Assembly (NCBI GenBank): GCA_002862805.1 | Contig: PKEA01000074.1 | Coordinates: forward strand, 1 to 50,714 | DNA: 50,714 nucleotides | From: Flavobacteriaceae bacterium | GTDB lineage: Bacteria > Bacteroidota > Bacteroidia > Flavobacteriales > Flavobacteriaceae | Direction of reading: 5' to 3' | Shown: positions 1-8,354 of the stretch, in pieces | How positions within the stretch are numbered: the stretch's first letter is position 1 | How the letters are laid out: the number at the start of each line of letters is the position of its first letter | Made by a program: the position numbers and the translations under genes | Notes under the pieces: generated by a model | Databases searched by the model: none | The model's input: only the letters and a program-made list of their open reading frames with translations | What the model was told of the DNA's origin: nothing

Positions 1-404
1 TTAGACATTGCGATTCCAGCCAGTTGTAACTTTGCTAAAGCCATGTCTTGATCCATAGATAAACCAAGTTCAACCGCTTTCTTGAAAAACTTTTCAGCTT
101 GCGATAAATTGGTTTGAGAAACCATAATTCCGTTAAGGTAATTATAATAACCTTGTTGTTTTCTTATTAAAGCCGTTTCTGGATTAGATATTTTGTCTAA
201 CCATTTTTTTGCACCGTCCATGTCTTGCTTTCTTAACTTAAGAAAAGCAAGTAAAATCATTTCGTTTTTAAAGTATAATAAGATGAAAATTGAAGAAAAT
301 AATATAAGAAATATACCATTCCCTACACTTCTATCAACTATTTGATAAATACCTAAGGCAATTAATAAGCCCGCAATGATTAATTTAATATTTTTGTGAA
401 ACAT
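1..404 (-). CDS. Repeat-containing membrane protein, 3' end cut by window edge
   Basis: The reading frame starts at the ATG at 404 and is still open at base 1, so at least 134 residues are visible and the C-terminus is missing. The first 55 residues contain two hydrophobic segments (around 8-24 and 30-47) that look like paired membrane helices. The rest is helical and resembles tetratricopeptide-type repeats, for example the stretch SQAEKFFKKAVELG. No enzymatic motif is visible. It is divergent from rpmH, with the rpmH promoter between the two genes. The annotation as a TPR-like membrane protein is an inference from the helix pattern only. Confidence 0.7.
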   Translation of the reverse strand, partial: MFHKNIKLIIAGLLIALGIYQIVDRSVGNGIFLILFSSIFILLYFKNEMILLAFLKLRKQDMDGAKKWLDKISNPETALIRKQQGYYNYLNGIMVSQTNLSQAEKFFKKAVELGLSMDQDMALAKLQLAGIAMS

Positions 405-468
405 AATTTGTTTTTTTAATGTGATGCAAAGGTAATAAAATCAATTAAAAATATTTTTAAAAAAGTAC

Positions 469-498
469 TTGCGAATGAAAAAAGACTTTGTATATTTG
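469..498 (+). promoter_or_regulatory. Bacteroidota-type promoter of rpmH
   Basis: TTG at 469-471 is followed by exactly 19 bases and TATATTTG at 491-498. This matches the sigma-A promoter pattern of Bacteroidota (TTG-N19-TAnnTTTG). It lies about 70 bases upstream of the rpmH start. Confidence 0.8.
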
Positions 499-569
499 CA
501 CTCGGTTTTCAAAGGAAGGAAACTAAGAGTTATAAGAGATTTAAATATAGATTTTTAAAAATACAAGTG

Positions 570-731
570 ATGAGCAAAAGAACGTTTCAACCATCGAAAA
601 GAAAAAGAAGAAATAAACACGGATTTATGGACAGAATGGATTCTCCAAATGGAAGAAAAGTTTTAGCTAGAAGAAGAGCTAAAGGAAGACATAAATTGAC
701 TGTTTCTTGTGAACCAAGACATAAAAAATAA
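570..731 (+). CDS. rpmH: 50S ribosomal protein L34
   Basis: This 53-residue, strongly basic protein begins [13 protein letters not shown] and contains the family signature HGFMDRM, followed by [13 protein letters not shown]. It is the smallest structural protein of the large ribosomal subunit, near the peptide exit tunnel. The length is slightly above the E. coli protein (46 residues) because of a C-terminal tail, VSCEPRHKK, which is typical of Bacteroidota. It is monocistronic: its own promoter lies upstream and a hairpin terminator directly downstream. Confidence 0.97.
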   Translation: MSKRTFQPSKRKRRNKHGFMDRMDSPNGRKVLARRRAKGRHKLTVSCEPRHKK

Positions 732-754
732 TGATTAGTTTTTAATCAAAATAA

Positions 755-787
755 AGCCGTTACTTTTATTAGTAGCGGCTTTTTTTT
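755..787 (+). terminator. Rho-independent terminator of rpmH
   Basis: A 9-bp stem with one G-T pair (AGCCGTTAC at 755-763 with GTAGCGGCT at 772-780) is followed by a run of T residues to 787. Confidence 0.88.
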
Positions 788-893
788 AAACTTGTTTATA
801 AAATTTAATAAGTTTCAGCTCTCAAAGTTTAAAATGTAAAACAAAGAGATTATTTTTGAGCATACAACTAAAACAACAACAACTACATATACA

Positions 894-3749
894 ATGCCTA
901 AAGACAATTCAATAAAATCGGTTTTAATTATAGGTTCAGGACCTATTGTAATTGGACAAGCATGCGAATTCGATTATGCTGGTTCGCAATCTGCTCGTTC
1001 TATTAGAGAAGAAGGAATTGAAGTAATTTTAATTAATTCAAATCCAGCAACCATAATGACAGACCCTTCAATGGCTGATCATGTTTATTTATTGCCATTA
1101 ACTACAAAATCATTAATTCAAATATTAAAAGAACATCCACAAATTGATGCAGTTTTACCTACAATGGGTGGTCAAACAGCTTTAAACCTTTGTTTGGAAG
1201 CTGACGAAAAAGGAATTTGGGATGATTTTAATGTAAAAATGATTGGTGTTGATGTTAATGCCATTAATATTACCGAAAATAGGGATCAATTTAAAGAGCT
1301 TTTAGCGAAATTAGGCGTTGGAGCTGCACCTGCAAAAATTGCAAATTCATTTCTAAAAGGAAAAGAAATTGCACAAGAATTTGGTTTTCCATTAGTAATT
1401 CGTCCTTCATTTACACTTGGAGGAACTGGAGCAGCTTTTGTACATACTGCTGAAGAATTTGATGAAAAATTATCTTACGGTTTAGAAATGTCTCCTATTC
1501 ATGAAGTACTTATTGATAAAGCACTTTTAGGTTGGAAAGAATATGAATTAGAATTACTTAGAGATAAAAACGATAACGTTGTAATTATTTGTACAATTGA
1601 AAATATGGATCCAATGGGTATTCATACTGGAGATAGTATAACGGTTGCACCAGCAATGACTTTATCTGATAAAACGTATCAAAAAATGCGTGATATGGCC
1701 ATCTTGATGATGCGTGCTATTGGAAATTTTGCAGGAGGTTGTAACGTGCAGTTTGCCGTTTCACCAGATGAAAATGAAGATATCGTAGCTATTGAAATTA
1801 ATCCTCGTGTATCGCGTTCATCGGCTTTAGCATCAAAGGCAACAGGTTATCCAATTGCAAAAATTGCTTCTAAATTAGCTTTAGGATATAACTTAGACGA
1901 ATTGCAAAATCAAATTACAAAATCAACTTCGGCTCTTTTTGAACCCACTTTAGATTATGTAATTGTAAAAGTACCACGTTGGAACTTTGATAAATTTGAA
2001 GGTGCTGATAGAACTTTAGGACTTCAAATGAAATCAGTAGGAGAAGTTATGGGAATTGGACGTTCGTTCCAAGAAGCGCTTCATAAAGCTACACAGTCTT
2101 TAGAAATTAAACGTAACGGTTTAGGAGCTGATGGAAAAGGATATAAAAACTACGATCAAATTATTGAAAAATTAACCAATGCAAGTTGGGATAGAGTTTT
2201 CGTAATTTACGATGCGATTGCAATGGGAATTCCATTGAGTCGTATTCATGAAATTACAAAAATTGACATGTGGTTCTTAAAGCAATATGAAGAATTATTT
2301 ACTTTAGAAAAAGAAATTTCAAACTACAAAGTTGACACGCTTCCTAGAGAATTATTGTTAGAAGCAAAACAAAAAGGTTACGGTGACCGACAAATAGCTC
2401 ACATGATGGGGTGTTTAGAAAGTCAAGTATATAAATTAAGAGAAGAGCAAAAAATAAATAGAGTTTATAAATTAGTTGATACTTGTGCGGCTGAATTCAA
2501 AGCTCAAACACCTTATTACTATTCTACTTTTGAAGCTGAAATACAAAAAGCTGATGGAATACGATACGTTCATAACGAAAGTATTGTAACCGATAAAAAG
2601 AAAGTAATTGTTCTTGGTTCTGGACCCAATAGAATTGGACAAGGAATTGAGTTTGATTACTCTTGTGTACACGGCGTTTTAGCGGCAAAAGAGTGTGGTT
2701 ACGAAACCATAATGATTAACTGTAATCCAGAAACGGTTTCTACCGATTTTGATACAGCGGATAAATTATATTTTGAGCCTGTTTTTTGGGAACATATTTA
2801 CGACATCATTCGTCATGAAAAACCTGAAGGTGTAATTGTACAGCTAGGTGGACAAACTGCCTTGAAATTAGCGGAGAAACTTTCTAAATACGGAATAAAA
2901 ATCCTTGGAACTTCGTTTGATGCTTTAGATTTAGCAGAAGATAGAGGACGTTTCTCGGATTTATTAACCGAATTGAATATTCCTTTTCCAAAATTTGGAA
3001 TTGCAGAGAGTGCAGACGAAGCTTCGATTTTAGCCGATACTTTAGATTTTCCTTTATTAGTTAGACCTTCTTATGTGTTGGGTGGACAAGGAATGAAAAT
3101 TGTAATCAACAAACAAGAACTAGAAGAACATGTAATTGATTTATTAAAATCGATTCCTGGAAATAAATTACTGTTAGATCATTATTTAGATGGTGCTATC
3201 GAAGCGGAAGCAGATGCAATTTGTGATGCAGATGGAAATGTGTACATCATAGGAATTATGGAGCATATTGAGCCTTGTGGAGTGCATTCTGGAGATAGTA
3301 ATGCAACATTGCCTCCTTTTAACTTAGGAGAATTTGTAATGCAACAAATAAAAGAACACACGCATAAAATAGCAAGAGCGTTGAAAACTGTTGGATTAAT
3401 CAATATTCAATTTGCGATTAAAGACGATACGGTGTATATCATTGAAGCCAATCCAAGAGCTTCTCGTACGGTTCCGTTTATTGCAAAAGCATACGGCGAA
3501 CCTTATGTAAATTACGCTACAAAAGTAATGTTAGGTCATAATAAAGTAACTGATTTTACTTTTAACCCGCAGTTAAAAGGATATGCGATTAAGCAACCGG
3601 TTTTCTCTTTTAGTAAGTTTAAAAATGTAAATAAAGCGTTAGGACCGGAAATGAAATCAACTGGAGAAAGCATTTTATTTATTGATGATTTAAAAGACGA
3701 CCAATTCTACGAATTGTACTCACGAAGAAAAATGTACTTAAGTAAGTAA
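894..3749 (+). CDS. carB: Carbamoyl-phosphate synthase large subunit, lacking the C-terminal allosteric domain
   Basis: CarB makes carbamoyl phosphate from bicarbonate, ammonia (delivered by the CarA glutaminase) and two ATP, feeding pyrimidine and arginine synthesis. The sequence shows the internal duplication expected of the family: two ATP-grasp synthetase halves, the first opening with VLIIGSGPIVIGQACEFDYA and the second (from about residue 565) with VIVLGSGPNRIGQGIEFDYS. A helical oligomerisation segment (about residues 400-545) lies between them. At 951 residues it is about 120 shorter than E. coli CarB (1073). It stops soon after the GPEMKSTGE motif, so the MGS-like domain that binds UMP, IMP and ornithine in E. 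coli is absent. The reading frame is otherwise intact. carA is not in the window. A hairpin terminator follows immediately. Confidence 0.97.
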   Translation: MPKDNSIKSVLIIGSGPIVIGQACEFDYAGSQSARSIREEGIEVILINSNPATIMTDPSMADHVYLLPLTTKSLIQILKEHPQIDAVLPTMGGQTALNLCLEADEKGIWDDFNVKMIGVDVNAINITENRDQFKELLAKLGVGAAPAKIANSFLKGKEIAQEFGFPLVIRPSFTLGGTGAAFVHTAEEFDEKLSYGLEMSPIHEVLIDKALLGWKEYELELLRDKNDNVVIICTIENMDPMGIHTGDSITVAPAMTLSDKTYQKMRDMAILMMRAIGNFAGGCNVQFAVSPDENEDIVAIEINPRVSRSSALASKATGYPIAKIASKLALGYNLDELQNQITKSTSALFEPTLDYVIVKVPRWNFDKFEGADRTLGLQMKSVGEVMGIGRSFQEALHKATQSLEIKRNGLGADGKGYKNYDQIIEKLTNASWDRVFVIYDAIAMGIPLSRIHEITKIDMWFLKQYEELFTLEKEISNYKVDTLPRELLLEAKQKGYGDRQIAHMMGCLESQVYKLREEQKINRVYKLVDTCAAEFKAQTPYYYSTFEAEIQKADGIRYVHNESIVTDKKKVIVLGSGPNRIGQGIEFDYSCVHGVLAAKECGYETIMINCNPETVSTDFDTADKLYFEPVFWEHIYDIIRHEKPEGVIVQLGGQTALKLAEKLSKYGIKILGTSFDALDLAEDRGRFSDLLTELNIPFPKFGIAESADEASILADTLDFPLLVRPSYVLGGQGMKIVINKQELEEHVIDLLKSIPGNKLLLDHYLDGAIEAEADAICDADGNVYIIGIMEHIEPCGVHSGDSNATLPPFNLGEFVMQQIKEHTHKIARALKTVGLINIQFAIKDDTVYIIEANPRASRTVPFIAKAYGEPYVNYATKVMLGHNKVTDFTFNPQLKGYAIKQPVFSFSKFKNVNKALGPEMKSTGESILFIDDLKDDQFYELYSRRKMYLSK

Positions 3750-3761
3750 TAAATACATAAA

Positions 3762-3793
3762 AAAATCCCAATCGAAAGATTGGGATTTTTTTT
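3762..3793 (+). terminator. Rho-independent terminator of carB
   Basis: A perfect 10-bp stem, AATCCCAATC (3764-3773) and GATTGGGATT (3778-3787), encloses a GAAA loop and is followed by a T run. An A run precedes the stem, so it may work in both directions; the next gene is convergent. Confidence 0.9.
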
Positions 3794-3859
3794 AGGTTTC
3801 ACAGCGTCCACAACAAACTGTCAAAAAGCATTTACTTTGTGTATTTAAAACCGCAATAG

Positions 3860-5074
3860 TTATTTTACTTTATGTTCAAATTTAAACGATTCTTTTCCGT
3901 TTGTTACAACAATTTCATAAATACCTTTTTTTAATCCTAGATTACAGTTTTCTTTTTTATTTAAAACTTCTATTATGTCAATAGGAACAGCTAGATTTAT
4001 ATCTTCTCCTTTCATATAAGCCAAAACCATAACCGGAAATTCCAATTGAATGTCGTTTAATGTAATGGAAACTTTTTTATTACCATTTTCAAATAACCAG
4101 TTAGGTCGATTATCTACAAAGTTTGTGCTTGGATGAAAAACGGCAATATCTGTCCATGCATCTTTACGTTCATATTTAAAGGGGTTGTATTTATTATCAA
4201 TAATAATTGTTGGTTCTTTGACATCTAATGCTTTTAAAAGTGGATGATTAAATTTATAGTTACTTTTTTCACTATACATTACTTGATTAATAGTTAAGGG
4301 ATTTATTCCAGTATATTCCGTTAATCTTCCCGCCATAGCTTTTTCCCAAGATTGATGAGTTCCCTCTAAGGCATGGTCAAAACCACAATGAATTAAAAAC
4401 TTTTCATTTGGCTTAGAATCAATTGCTCGCTGAATGTTTTTTGCTTGTTCTATCTCTCTTTTTTTTCCATTTCCTTCTGTAAAATTCTCATAGGCAAATA
4501 AATTATATCCTATTTCTAAGGCGTCTCTAACTAAATTTCCAAACTGTGGATCTTTAATGTAATGCCCTGTTGTAAGAATTGGATATTTTCGATTCTTGAG
4601 TATTGAATCTAAATACTCTCCATTTCCTAATGCTTCTAACCCTAAATTAGTATACCCGTTATCGTAAAGTTTTTGAAGAAGCGATTTTGTAAATACTCTA
4701 TGATACGAATTGTGATGTGCTTCGTTTATTATGATTACTTGATTTTTTTTAGCTTGTTCAATGATGTAATCAGATGCATTAACTTTTGTATATGTTTTAT
4801 TTATTGAATCTACTTGACTTTTAGAATATTCTTTTTCACCTGCTCTCATGGCAAGGTCCCAATGAATTAAAGCATTTTTGTAATCGCCTTTGGTGGCGTA
4901 TTCGGCAGCTGAAATTTGATATTTCCATGGAACAGTATCTGTAGAAACCTTGTTTTCTATTTCAGAAGAAAATTTGTATTCTGTTTTAAAATCAATTTTT
5001 TCAATTTTGTTTTTTGATGCTTTACAGGAGTTTAATAAAAGTAAAATGGATAATATGTAAAATGTTTGTTTCAT
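3860..5074 (-). CDS. Lipoprotein with a TIKI/ChaN/erythromycin-esterase-like domain
   Basis: This 404-residue protein starts MKQTFYILSILLLLNSC, a lipoprotein signal with the acylated Cys at residue 17. A short repeat-like stretch (about residues 50-85) resembles a TPR helix pair. From about residue 105 the pattern IIINEAHHNSYHRVF, then LGLEALGNG, and later IHCGFDHALEG resembles the metal-dependent TIKI/ChaN/EreA superfamily, whose conserved Glu and His residues lie in such loops. The substrate cannot be told from the sequence. The C-terminal 100 residues look like a beta-rich accessory domain. It is probably transcribed alone and is convergent with carB. Family placement rests on motif resemblance only. 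Confidence 0.65.
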   Translation of the reverse strand: MKQTFYILSILLLLNSCKASKNKIEKIDFKTEYKFSSEIENKVSTDTVPWKYQISAAEYATKGDYKNALIHWDLAMRAGEKEYSKSQVDSINKTYTKVNASDYIIEQAKKNQVIIINEAHHNSYHRVFTKSLLQKLYDNGYTNLGLEALGNGEYLDSILKNRKYPILTTGHYIKDPQFGNLVRDALEIGYNLFAYENFTEGNGKKREIEQAKNIQRAIDSKPNEKFLIHCGFDHALEGTHQSWEKAMAGRLTEYTGINPLTINQVMYSEKSNYKFNHPLLKALDVKEPTIIIDNKYNPFKYERKDAWTDIAVFHPSTNFVDNRPNWLFENGNKKVSITLNDIQLEFPVMVLAYMKGEDINLAVPIDIIEVLNKKENCNLGLKKGIYEIVVTNGKESFKFEHKVK

Positions 5075-5085
5075 AATTATTGTTA

Positions 5086-5226
5086 ACGTGTTGCGGCTTG
5101 CTCTCAGTGGCGTTGAGCCAACACCAAGCCATTACAAATATAACAAAACATTCCATTCAGCTGCGGATTTTCCGTAGGAAAATCCGGAAGTAGCCATTGA
5201 AGCAAACCGCTGTTGTAAGTTGTTTT
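5086..5226. repeat. Structured intergenic repeat with perfect hairpin
   Basis: The 150-base gap between the two lipoprotein genes is markedly more GC-rich than its surroundings and is full of inverted repeats. These are GGCTTG (5095-5100) with CAAGCC (5125-5130), GTTG-AGC-CAAC inside that pair, and a perfect 10-bp hairpin CGGATTTTCC (5164-5173) / GGAAAATCCG (5177-5186) with a GTA loop. The motif GTTGTAAG (5212-5219) ends the block and reappears inverted on the other side of the next gene. It looks like an interspersed repeat or cassette boundary. Confidence 0.6.
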
Positions 5227-5227
5227 T

Positions 5228-6154
5228 TTATTTAGACTTACGCCATTCATTTAAAGACATTAGTTTATTGTTTTTTTTGTCAAAAAACTTAATTTCAAAT
5301 GTATTCTCATAAATGTAGAAATTGTTTATTTTATTTTCAGATGTTTTTACTTCAACCCAATAATAGTTTTTATCATTAGTTTGTGGTGACTCTATAATGC
5401 TAGTTCCAGCCCATTTTTGATTTTCGGGTAATTCTTCCATTAGTTTGAAAATCTTATTTCTATTTTCGCTGTCTGAATCACAAATTTCAAAACTAGGATT
5501 TCCAGTAGGGAAATATATTTCATTTAACAATTTAGGATTATCTTTTTTTAGCTCATTATATCTTTCAACTGCTAATTTGTAATATGCATAATGCTTGATT
5601 TCTTTATCTTTTTTTATTTCCGTATAAACTTTAAGAGCTTCTTCTTTATTTCCAATACTTTCATAATAATTTCCAAGAGCATAATCATAAATATAATATG
5701 CTTTTCCTATGCTATCAATAAAAGATTTAGCTTTGTTAAAATCTTTTAATTTAACATAATTAGCAGCTATTGCAGTCGCAATATCGTTATGTTTATATTC
5801 GTCTTTATTTAATTCAAATAGGGATTTTTCAAACTCACTGTTTCGATAATATATTTCAGCTTTTAGATATGAAAGATGGTCTTCAATATTACTTTTAATT
5901 TGTGATTTATATTTGTTAGTTTCATTCTCATTTATTTGTGACAAACTATCAATTTTAAAGAGAACATTATTTGGCTTTTTTTTCGAATCTACATATAGTT
6001 GAATTAATAATTTTTCAAAATTTCTGATTTCTTCATCAACTTTATCCATTTCTTTGTGTAGTTCAACATGATTATCAACTTCTGATGTTGATTCAACTTT
6101 TCTTTTACAAGATAAAATTGTTAGAGTAATTATTAAAAGAAAAATTTGTTTCAT
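5228..6154 (-). CDS. TPR-containing lipoprotein of unknown function
   Basis: The 308-residue product begins with a lipoprotein signal, MKQIFLLIITLTILSC, with the lipid-modified Cys at residue 16. Residues from about 30 to 205 are helical and contain TPR-like units, for example YALGNYYESIGNKEEALKVY followed by YAYYKLAVERYNELK. The last 90 residues are beta-rich and polar. No catalytic motif was recognised. The gene sits between a structured repeat (5086-5226) and a short hairpin (6186-6204), with inverted copies of GTTGTAAG on its two sides, which suggests it entered as a small mobile cassette. The start and signal peptide are clear; the function is unknown. Confidence 0.7.
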   Translation of the reverse strand: MKQIFLLIITLTILSCKRKVESTSEVDNHVELHKEMDKVDEEIRNFEKLLIQLYVDSKKKPNNVLFKIDSLSQINENETNKYKSQIKSNIEDHLSYLKAEIYYRNSEFEKSLFELNKDEYKHNDIATAIAANYVKLKDFNKAKSFIDSIGKAYYIYDYALGNYYESIGNKEEALKVYTEIKKDKEIKHYAYYKLAVERYNELKKDNPKLLNEIYFPTGNPSFEICDSDSENRNKIFKLMEELPENQKWAGTSIIESPQTNDKNYYWVEVKTSENKINNFYIYENTFEIKFFDKKNNKLMSLNEWRKSK

Positions 6155-6175
6155 AACTCTTAATTTTCAAAATTG

Positions 6176-6204
6176 CTTACAACTAGTTTATATGCGCTAT
6201 AAAC
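6176..6204. repeat. Boundary repeat: CTTACAAC plus 7-bp hairpin
   Basis: CTTACAAC at 6176-6183 is the inverse of GTTGTAAG at 5212-5219. It is followed by GTTTATA (6186-6192) and TATAAAC (6198-6204), a perfect hairpin with the loop TGCGC. Together with the block at 5086-5226 it brackets the TPR lipoprotein gene. Confidence 0.5.
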
Positions 6205-6299
6205 AAATACTTATAATTAATTGTATGCATTTGTTCTATTTGTAAATATAGAAAAATGTACGATTAGTTTTAGGTTATTGATATTTTTCTATTAACAAT

Positions 6300-7097
6300 T
6301 TACCACCAAACAATAAAGAAAGATAAAAAAGTATTGTTCTGTTTTTGCCAACATAACACTGCTTGTTTTTCTTCCATACTTGTGCTCATTTGTTTTTCTA
6401 TTTCGCTGAAATCTAACCAATTTTTATTTTCAGCAGGTTCCATTCCCCATTCTTTTTTGGTAGGAATGTAATAGGTTTTGTCGGGGTTATCTAACTGCAT
6501 AAAAGTTTCAAAGTTTATATAATATCCTTTTATGGTTTTTTGATAAGCTGGGTTAAAATTGGCTTTGTATTCGTAAGGAATATATAAAGAAACCAACAAA
6601 CACAATGCTTGAGAAATTTCGTTAATTTCAATGGTACTTACTGTTGTTTTTGTGCAAGTATGGTAGAGTAGTGGAAATTGTTTCGTTTTTAATTTGTCTA
6701 ACTTCTCTTTTAAGGAGTCATTTCGGTTTGGACCTATCCAATTGTTTATTGTTTCTGAGGAAATACTTGGGTCAAATAGATAAAATTTATACGCTAACTC
6801 TACATGAAGTATTTGCTTTGTGTTCTTTTTTTGCAAGATAAAATCGATTTCACCAATGGTTTTATCTTCTTCAAGTATTTGAATGTTTTCATATAAAACT
6901 TCGTAATTGGTAGAAGATTTTATGAGTTCCGAAACAATCTTTTCTGCTAAATGTCCTAATCTAACATTGGTTGGTAATTGAAAATCTATTTCGTTTGTAA
7001 GGTGTAATTCGGCTAAATCAAAAGTTGGTAAACCTGTAATAGAAGAATCTAAGTTATTCGTTATTAATATAGATGCTATTCTTGATTTACTATTCAT
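6300..7097 (-). CDS. DUF1853 family protein, PD-(D/E)XK-like
   Basis: The 265-residue protein matches what I know of the DUF1853 family. It has RLGHLAEKIVSELI near residue 46, a putative nuclease-type core GEIDFIL (about 82-88) followed by LHVELAYKFYLFD, and then WIGPNRNDSLKEKLDKLK. The core has the spacing of a degenerate PD-(D/E)XK fold, with Asp in GEIDF and Glu in HVELAYK. Biochemical activity of the family is not established to my knowledge. The gene is 1 base downstream of the acetyltransferase gene and is probably co-transcribed with it. Confidence 0.75.
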   Translation of the reverse strand: MNSKSRIASILITNNLDSSITGLPTFDLAELHLTNEIDFQLPTNVRLGHLAEKIVSELIKSSTNYEVLYENIQILEEDKTIGEIDFILQKKNTKQILHVELAYKFYLFDPSISSETINNWIGPNRNDSLKEKLDKLKTKQFPLLYHTCTKTTVSTIEINEISQALCLLVSLYIPYEYKANFNPAYQKTIKGYYINFETFMQLDNPDKTYYIPTKKEWGMEPAENKNWLDFSEIEKQMSTSMEEKQAVLCWQKQNNTFLSFFIVWW

Positions 7098-7098
7098 T

Positions 7099-7614
7099 TT
7101 AGTCTGTTTTCTTCAACACTTTTTCAAATGCTTTTCTTGGACTTCCTCTAAAATATACTTCACCACAATAAGTGTAACCCGCTTTTTCAAAAATAGAAAT
7201 CATTGCTAAATTGTCGAAATTCGTATCCGCTTTTATGCTGTATATGTTTTTGGAAAGCGCATAATCTTCAATGCAATTGAACATTACTTTGGCAAATCCT
7301 TTTCCTAAATGTGTTGTTGCAATAGCCACTCTATGAAAAACGACAAAATCGGCATTAGTAAGCCATTTTCCTTCAATGTTGTCGTATTCGGGTTCGTCGT
7401 TAATTAAAATGGCGCAATAACCAATTACATCATTATTTTCAGTTAATACAAAACCAGCTTCTTTATGAATGTCATTTTTTAAAACATCAGGATTTGGGTA
7501 ACCGTCTTGCCATTGATTGCTTCCATCTTCTTTTCTTCGTTGAATGGCACCTTGTATAATGTTCCAAATTTCAGGAAGTTCGGTGATTTTAGCTTTTCTG
7601 AAGTTTAATTTCAT
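7099..7614 (-). CDS. GNAT family N-acetyltransferase
   Basis: This 171-residue single-domain protein has the GNAT fold signatures: an N-terminal strand-helix unit (KLNFRKAKITELPEIWNII), a central strand containing VVFHRVAIATTHLGKGFAKVM, which corresponds to the acetyl-CoA pyrophosphate loop (Q/RxxGxG/A), and the C-terminal FEKAGYTYCGEVYF segment. It should transfer an acetyl group from acetyl-CoA to an amine on a small molecule or protein; the acceptor is not predictable. It is the first gene of a likely two-gene unit with the DUF1853 gene. Confidence 0.85.
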   Translation of the reverse strand: MKLNFRKAKITELPEIWNIIQGAIQRRKEDGSNQWQDGYPNPDVLKNDIHKEAGFVLTENNDVIGYCAILINDEPEYDNIEGKWLTNADFVVFHRVAIATTHLGKGFAKVMFNCIEDYALSKNIYSIKADTNFDNLAMISIFEKAGYTYCGEVYFRGSPRKAFEKVLKKTD

Positions 7615-7712
7615 TTTTTAGTTATTAAATGAAGATAGTTTATTTCTTTTAAAAACAAATTATCGGATTTAAATAATTTGCTTTTAAAAGAATTATTGAC
7701 TTAGTTTTTGAT

Positions 7713-8219
7713 TTATTTTGCATAAGCACCAGAAGAGTATGTTAACTCATAACTGTGTGTGTAAACTTCAAATACAATACCGAATGGATCTTCTACATAG
7801 CACATTTGGTAAGGTTTATCATTTGGATAATAAGAGCGAATTGGCATGCGTTGTTTCCCACCAGCCGCTACAATTTTAGCAACCAATTCTTCAATATTTG
7901 GATCTTGAATGCAAAAATGAAACAAACCTGTATTGAAAGGATTGAATGCAGGAGCTTCTTTTACACCGTGAGGAAAACAAAATAGTTCTACTCCAATTCC
8001 ATCTGAAGTAGATAGATGGGCAATTTCAAAAGTTTCCCATTCATTGCCAAAAACATCAATACACATTTGACCAATGGCAGTTTCAGCTTCTTTTTTAATT
8101 GTTGAGGGTTCCATAATTACATACCAACCCATTACTTCTGAGTAAAATTTTACAGCTTCTTTAATATTAGGTACGGTCAACCCAATATGAGAAAATGATT
8201 TTGGATACTGATTTTTCAT
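7713..8219 (-). CDS. VOC (glyoxalase/bleomycin resistance) family protein
   Basis: The 168-residue protein contains the paired beta-alpha-beta-beta-beta units of the vicinal oxygen chelate fold. The first begins FSHIGLTVPNIKEAVKFYSEVMGW and the second FHFCIQDPNIEELVAKIVAAGG. Likely metal ligands are His in SHIGL, Glu in GVELFCF, His in LFHFCI and Glu near the C-terminus in GIVFEVY. Such proteins are lyases, dioxygenases or resistance proteins. The gene is divergent from an HxlR-type regulator, an arrangement often seen for electrophile or methylglyoxal detoxification genes, which makes a detoxification role plausible but unproven. Confidence 0.85.
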   Translation of the reverse strand: MKNQYPKSFSHIGLTVPNIKEAVKFYSEVMGWYVIMEPSTIKKEAETAIGQMCIDVFGNEWETFEIAHLSTSDGIGVELFCFPHGVKEAPAFNPFNTGLFHFCIQDPNIEELVAKIVAAGGKQRMPIRSYYPNDKPYQMCYVEDPFGIVFEVYTHSYELTYSSGAYAK

Positions 8220-8228
8220 AATTTCTAT

Positions 8229-8296
8229 TTTTAATACTACAAAATTAGATTATATTTGTATTATAAGCAATAACTAACTAAATAGTAGTATAGTTA
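8229..8296. promoter_or_regulatory. Divergent promoters and possible HxlR operator
   Basis: On the plus strand TATATTTG (8251-8258) fits a -7 box, with TTT rather than TTG at the -33 position. On the minus strand TAATTTTG (complement of 8240-8247) has TTG 20 bases upstream (complement of 8268-8270). The inverted hexamers TAACTA (8271-8276) and TAGTTA (8291-8296) lie just beyond and could be the operator of the adjacent HxlR protein. Confidence 0.5.
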
Positions 8297-8354
8297 CTTA
8301 AAAGAGTAAAATATTGATTATTAATAAATTAAATTTTAAATTTTGATAAAAGAA

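Noticed and set aside
851..858. TATTTTTG upstream of carB as promoter -7 box
   Set aside because: No TTG at the proper distance; carB may have another promoter, so it is not listed as a feature.
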